This document shows, one piece after another, positions 63,977 to 64,000 of a stretch of 64,000 nt of DNA; position 1 is the first letter of the stretch; every line of letters begins with the position of its first letter. This stretch comes from Varibaculum vaginae (GTDB lineage: Bacteria; Actinomycetota; Actinomycetes; Actinomycetales; Actinomycetaceae). The notes below the pieces were generated by a model. That model made no database searches and had not been told where the DNA came from. It saw nothing but the letters and a program-made list of their open reading frames with translations. The stretch spans positions 806,001 through 870,000 of the forward strand of contig NZ_UWNY01000001.1 in the NCBI RefSeq assembly GCF_900604285.1. The letters are read 5' to 3'. The position numbers and the translations under genes are program-made.

Positions 63977-64000
63977 CGAGGAATCGCCCACTACATCGGC

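Overview
The window reads as a chromosomal segment of a mid-GC Actinobacterium, most likely of the family Actinomycetaceae (Varibaculum, Mobiluncus or Actinobaculum-like; genus not established). The main grounds are the GlgE maltosyltransferase route (GlgE, TreS, maltokinase), a HisA of the actinobacterial PriA type next to an SseB-family gene in the histidine operon, an etfBA-cysteine desulfurase-mnmA operon, a single-chain glycyl-tRNA synthetase, and several genes that appear to be transcribed without a 5' leader. No rRNA, CRISPR array, phage or transposase gene was seen.

Layout. 1-4.05 kb: a partial succinate-semialdehyde-type aldehyde dehydrogenase, glutamate dehydrogenase and a divergent PucR-type regulator. 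4.05-9.2 kb: a giant secreted surface protein with six SpaA/Cna-B-like domains and an unusual sorting motif. 9.3-14.8 kb: the operon glgE-treS-mak. 14.9-16.7 kb: trpS-sanA. 16.7-19.1 kb: a small accessory island (orphan HsdS plus a RelB/RelE-like toxin-antitoxin pair) bracketed by oppositely oriented copies of a structured repeat. 19.2-21.4 kb: glgX. 21.6-25.7 kb: etfB-etfA-nifS-like-mnmA, then tRNA-Leu, bcp and two tRNA-Lys genes. 26.7-30.3 kb: dnaE, followed by a 480-bp repeat-rich spacer. 30.8-39.5 kb: an S4 protein, a membrane protein, and the his operon hisD-(sstT)-hisC-hisB-hyp-hisH-priA-sseB. 39.5-40.6 kb: a broken acyltransferase. 40.7-43.4 kb: a zinc ABC transporter with a Zur-like box. 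43.7-51.0 kb: glyS, a yibE-like gene with an in-frame stop, dusB, dgt and dnaG. 51.2-53.4 kb: a DUF1540 protein, ddh and nagB. 53.6-57.8 kb: a LacI regulator, MFS transporter, leaderless-of-signal (cytosolic) PI-PLC-like enzyme and inositol-monophosphatase-family enzyme. 58.0-62.3 kb: glgP and an alpha-glucosidase. 62.5-64 kb: a DEAD-box helicase.

How the parts fit. Five separate loci (GlgE/TreS/Mak, GlgX, GlgP, GH13 glucosidase) cover alpha-glucan synthesis from trehalose and maltose-1-phosphate, debranching and phosphorolysis; a branching enzyme is not in the window. The lacI-MFS-PLC-IMPase cluster looks like a regulated pathway for importing a phosphoinositide-derived compound and converting it to inositol.

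The two best candidates for something undescribed are (i) a dispersed ~100-bp element with two stacked stems whose sequences differ between copies but stay self-complementary, around a conserved asymmetric internal loop (four clear copies, one nested in a further half-copy), and (ii) the inositol-phosphate cassette with matching LacI-type operators. All statements come from reading the sequence; no searches or folding programs were run.
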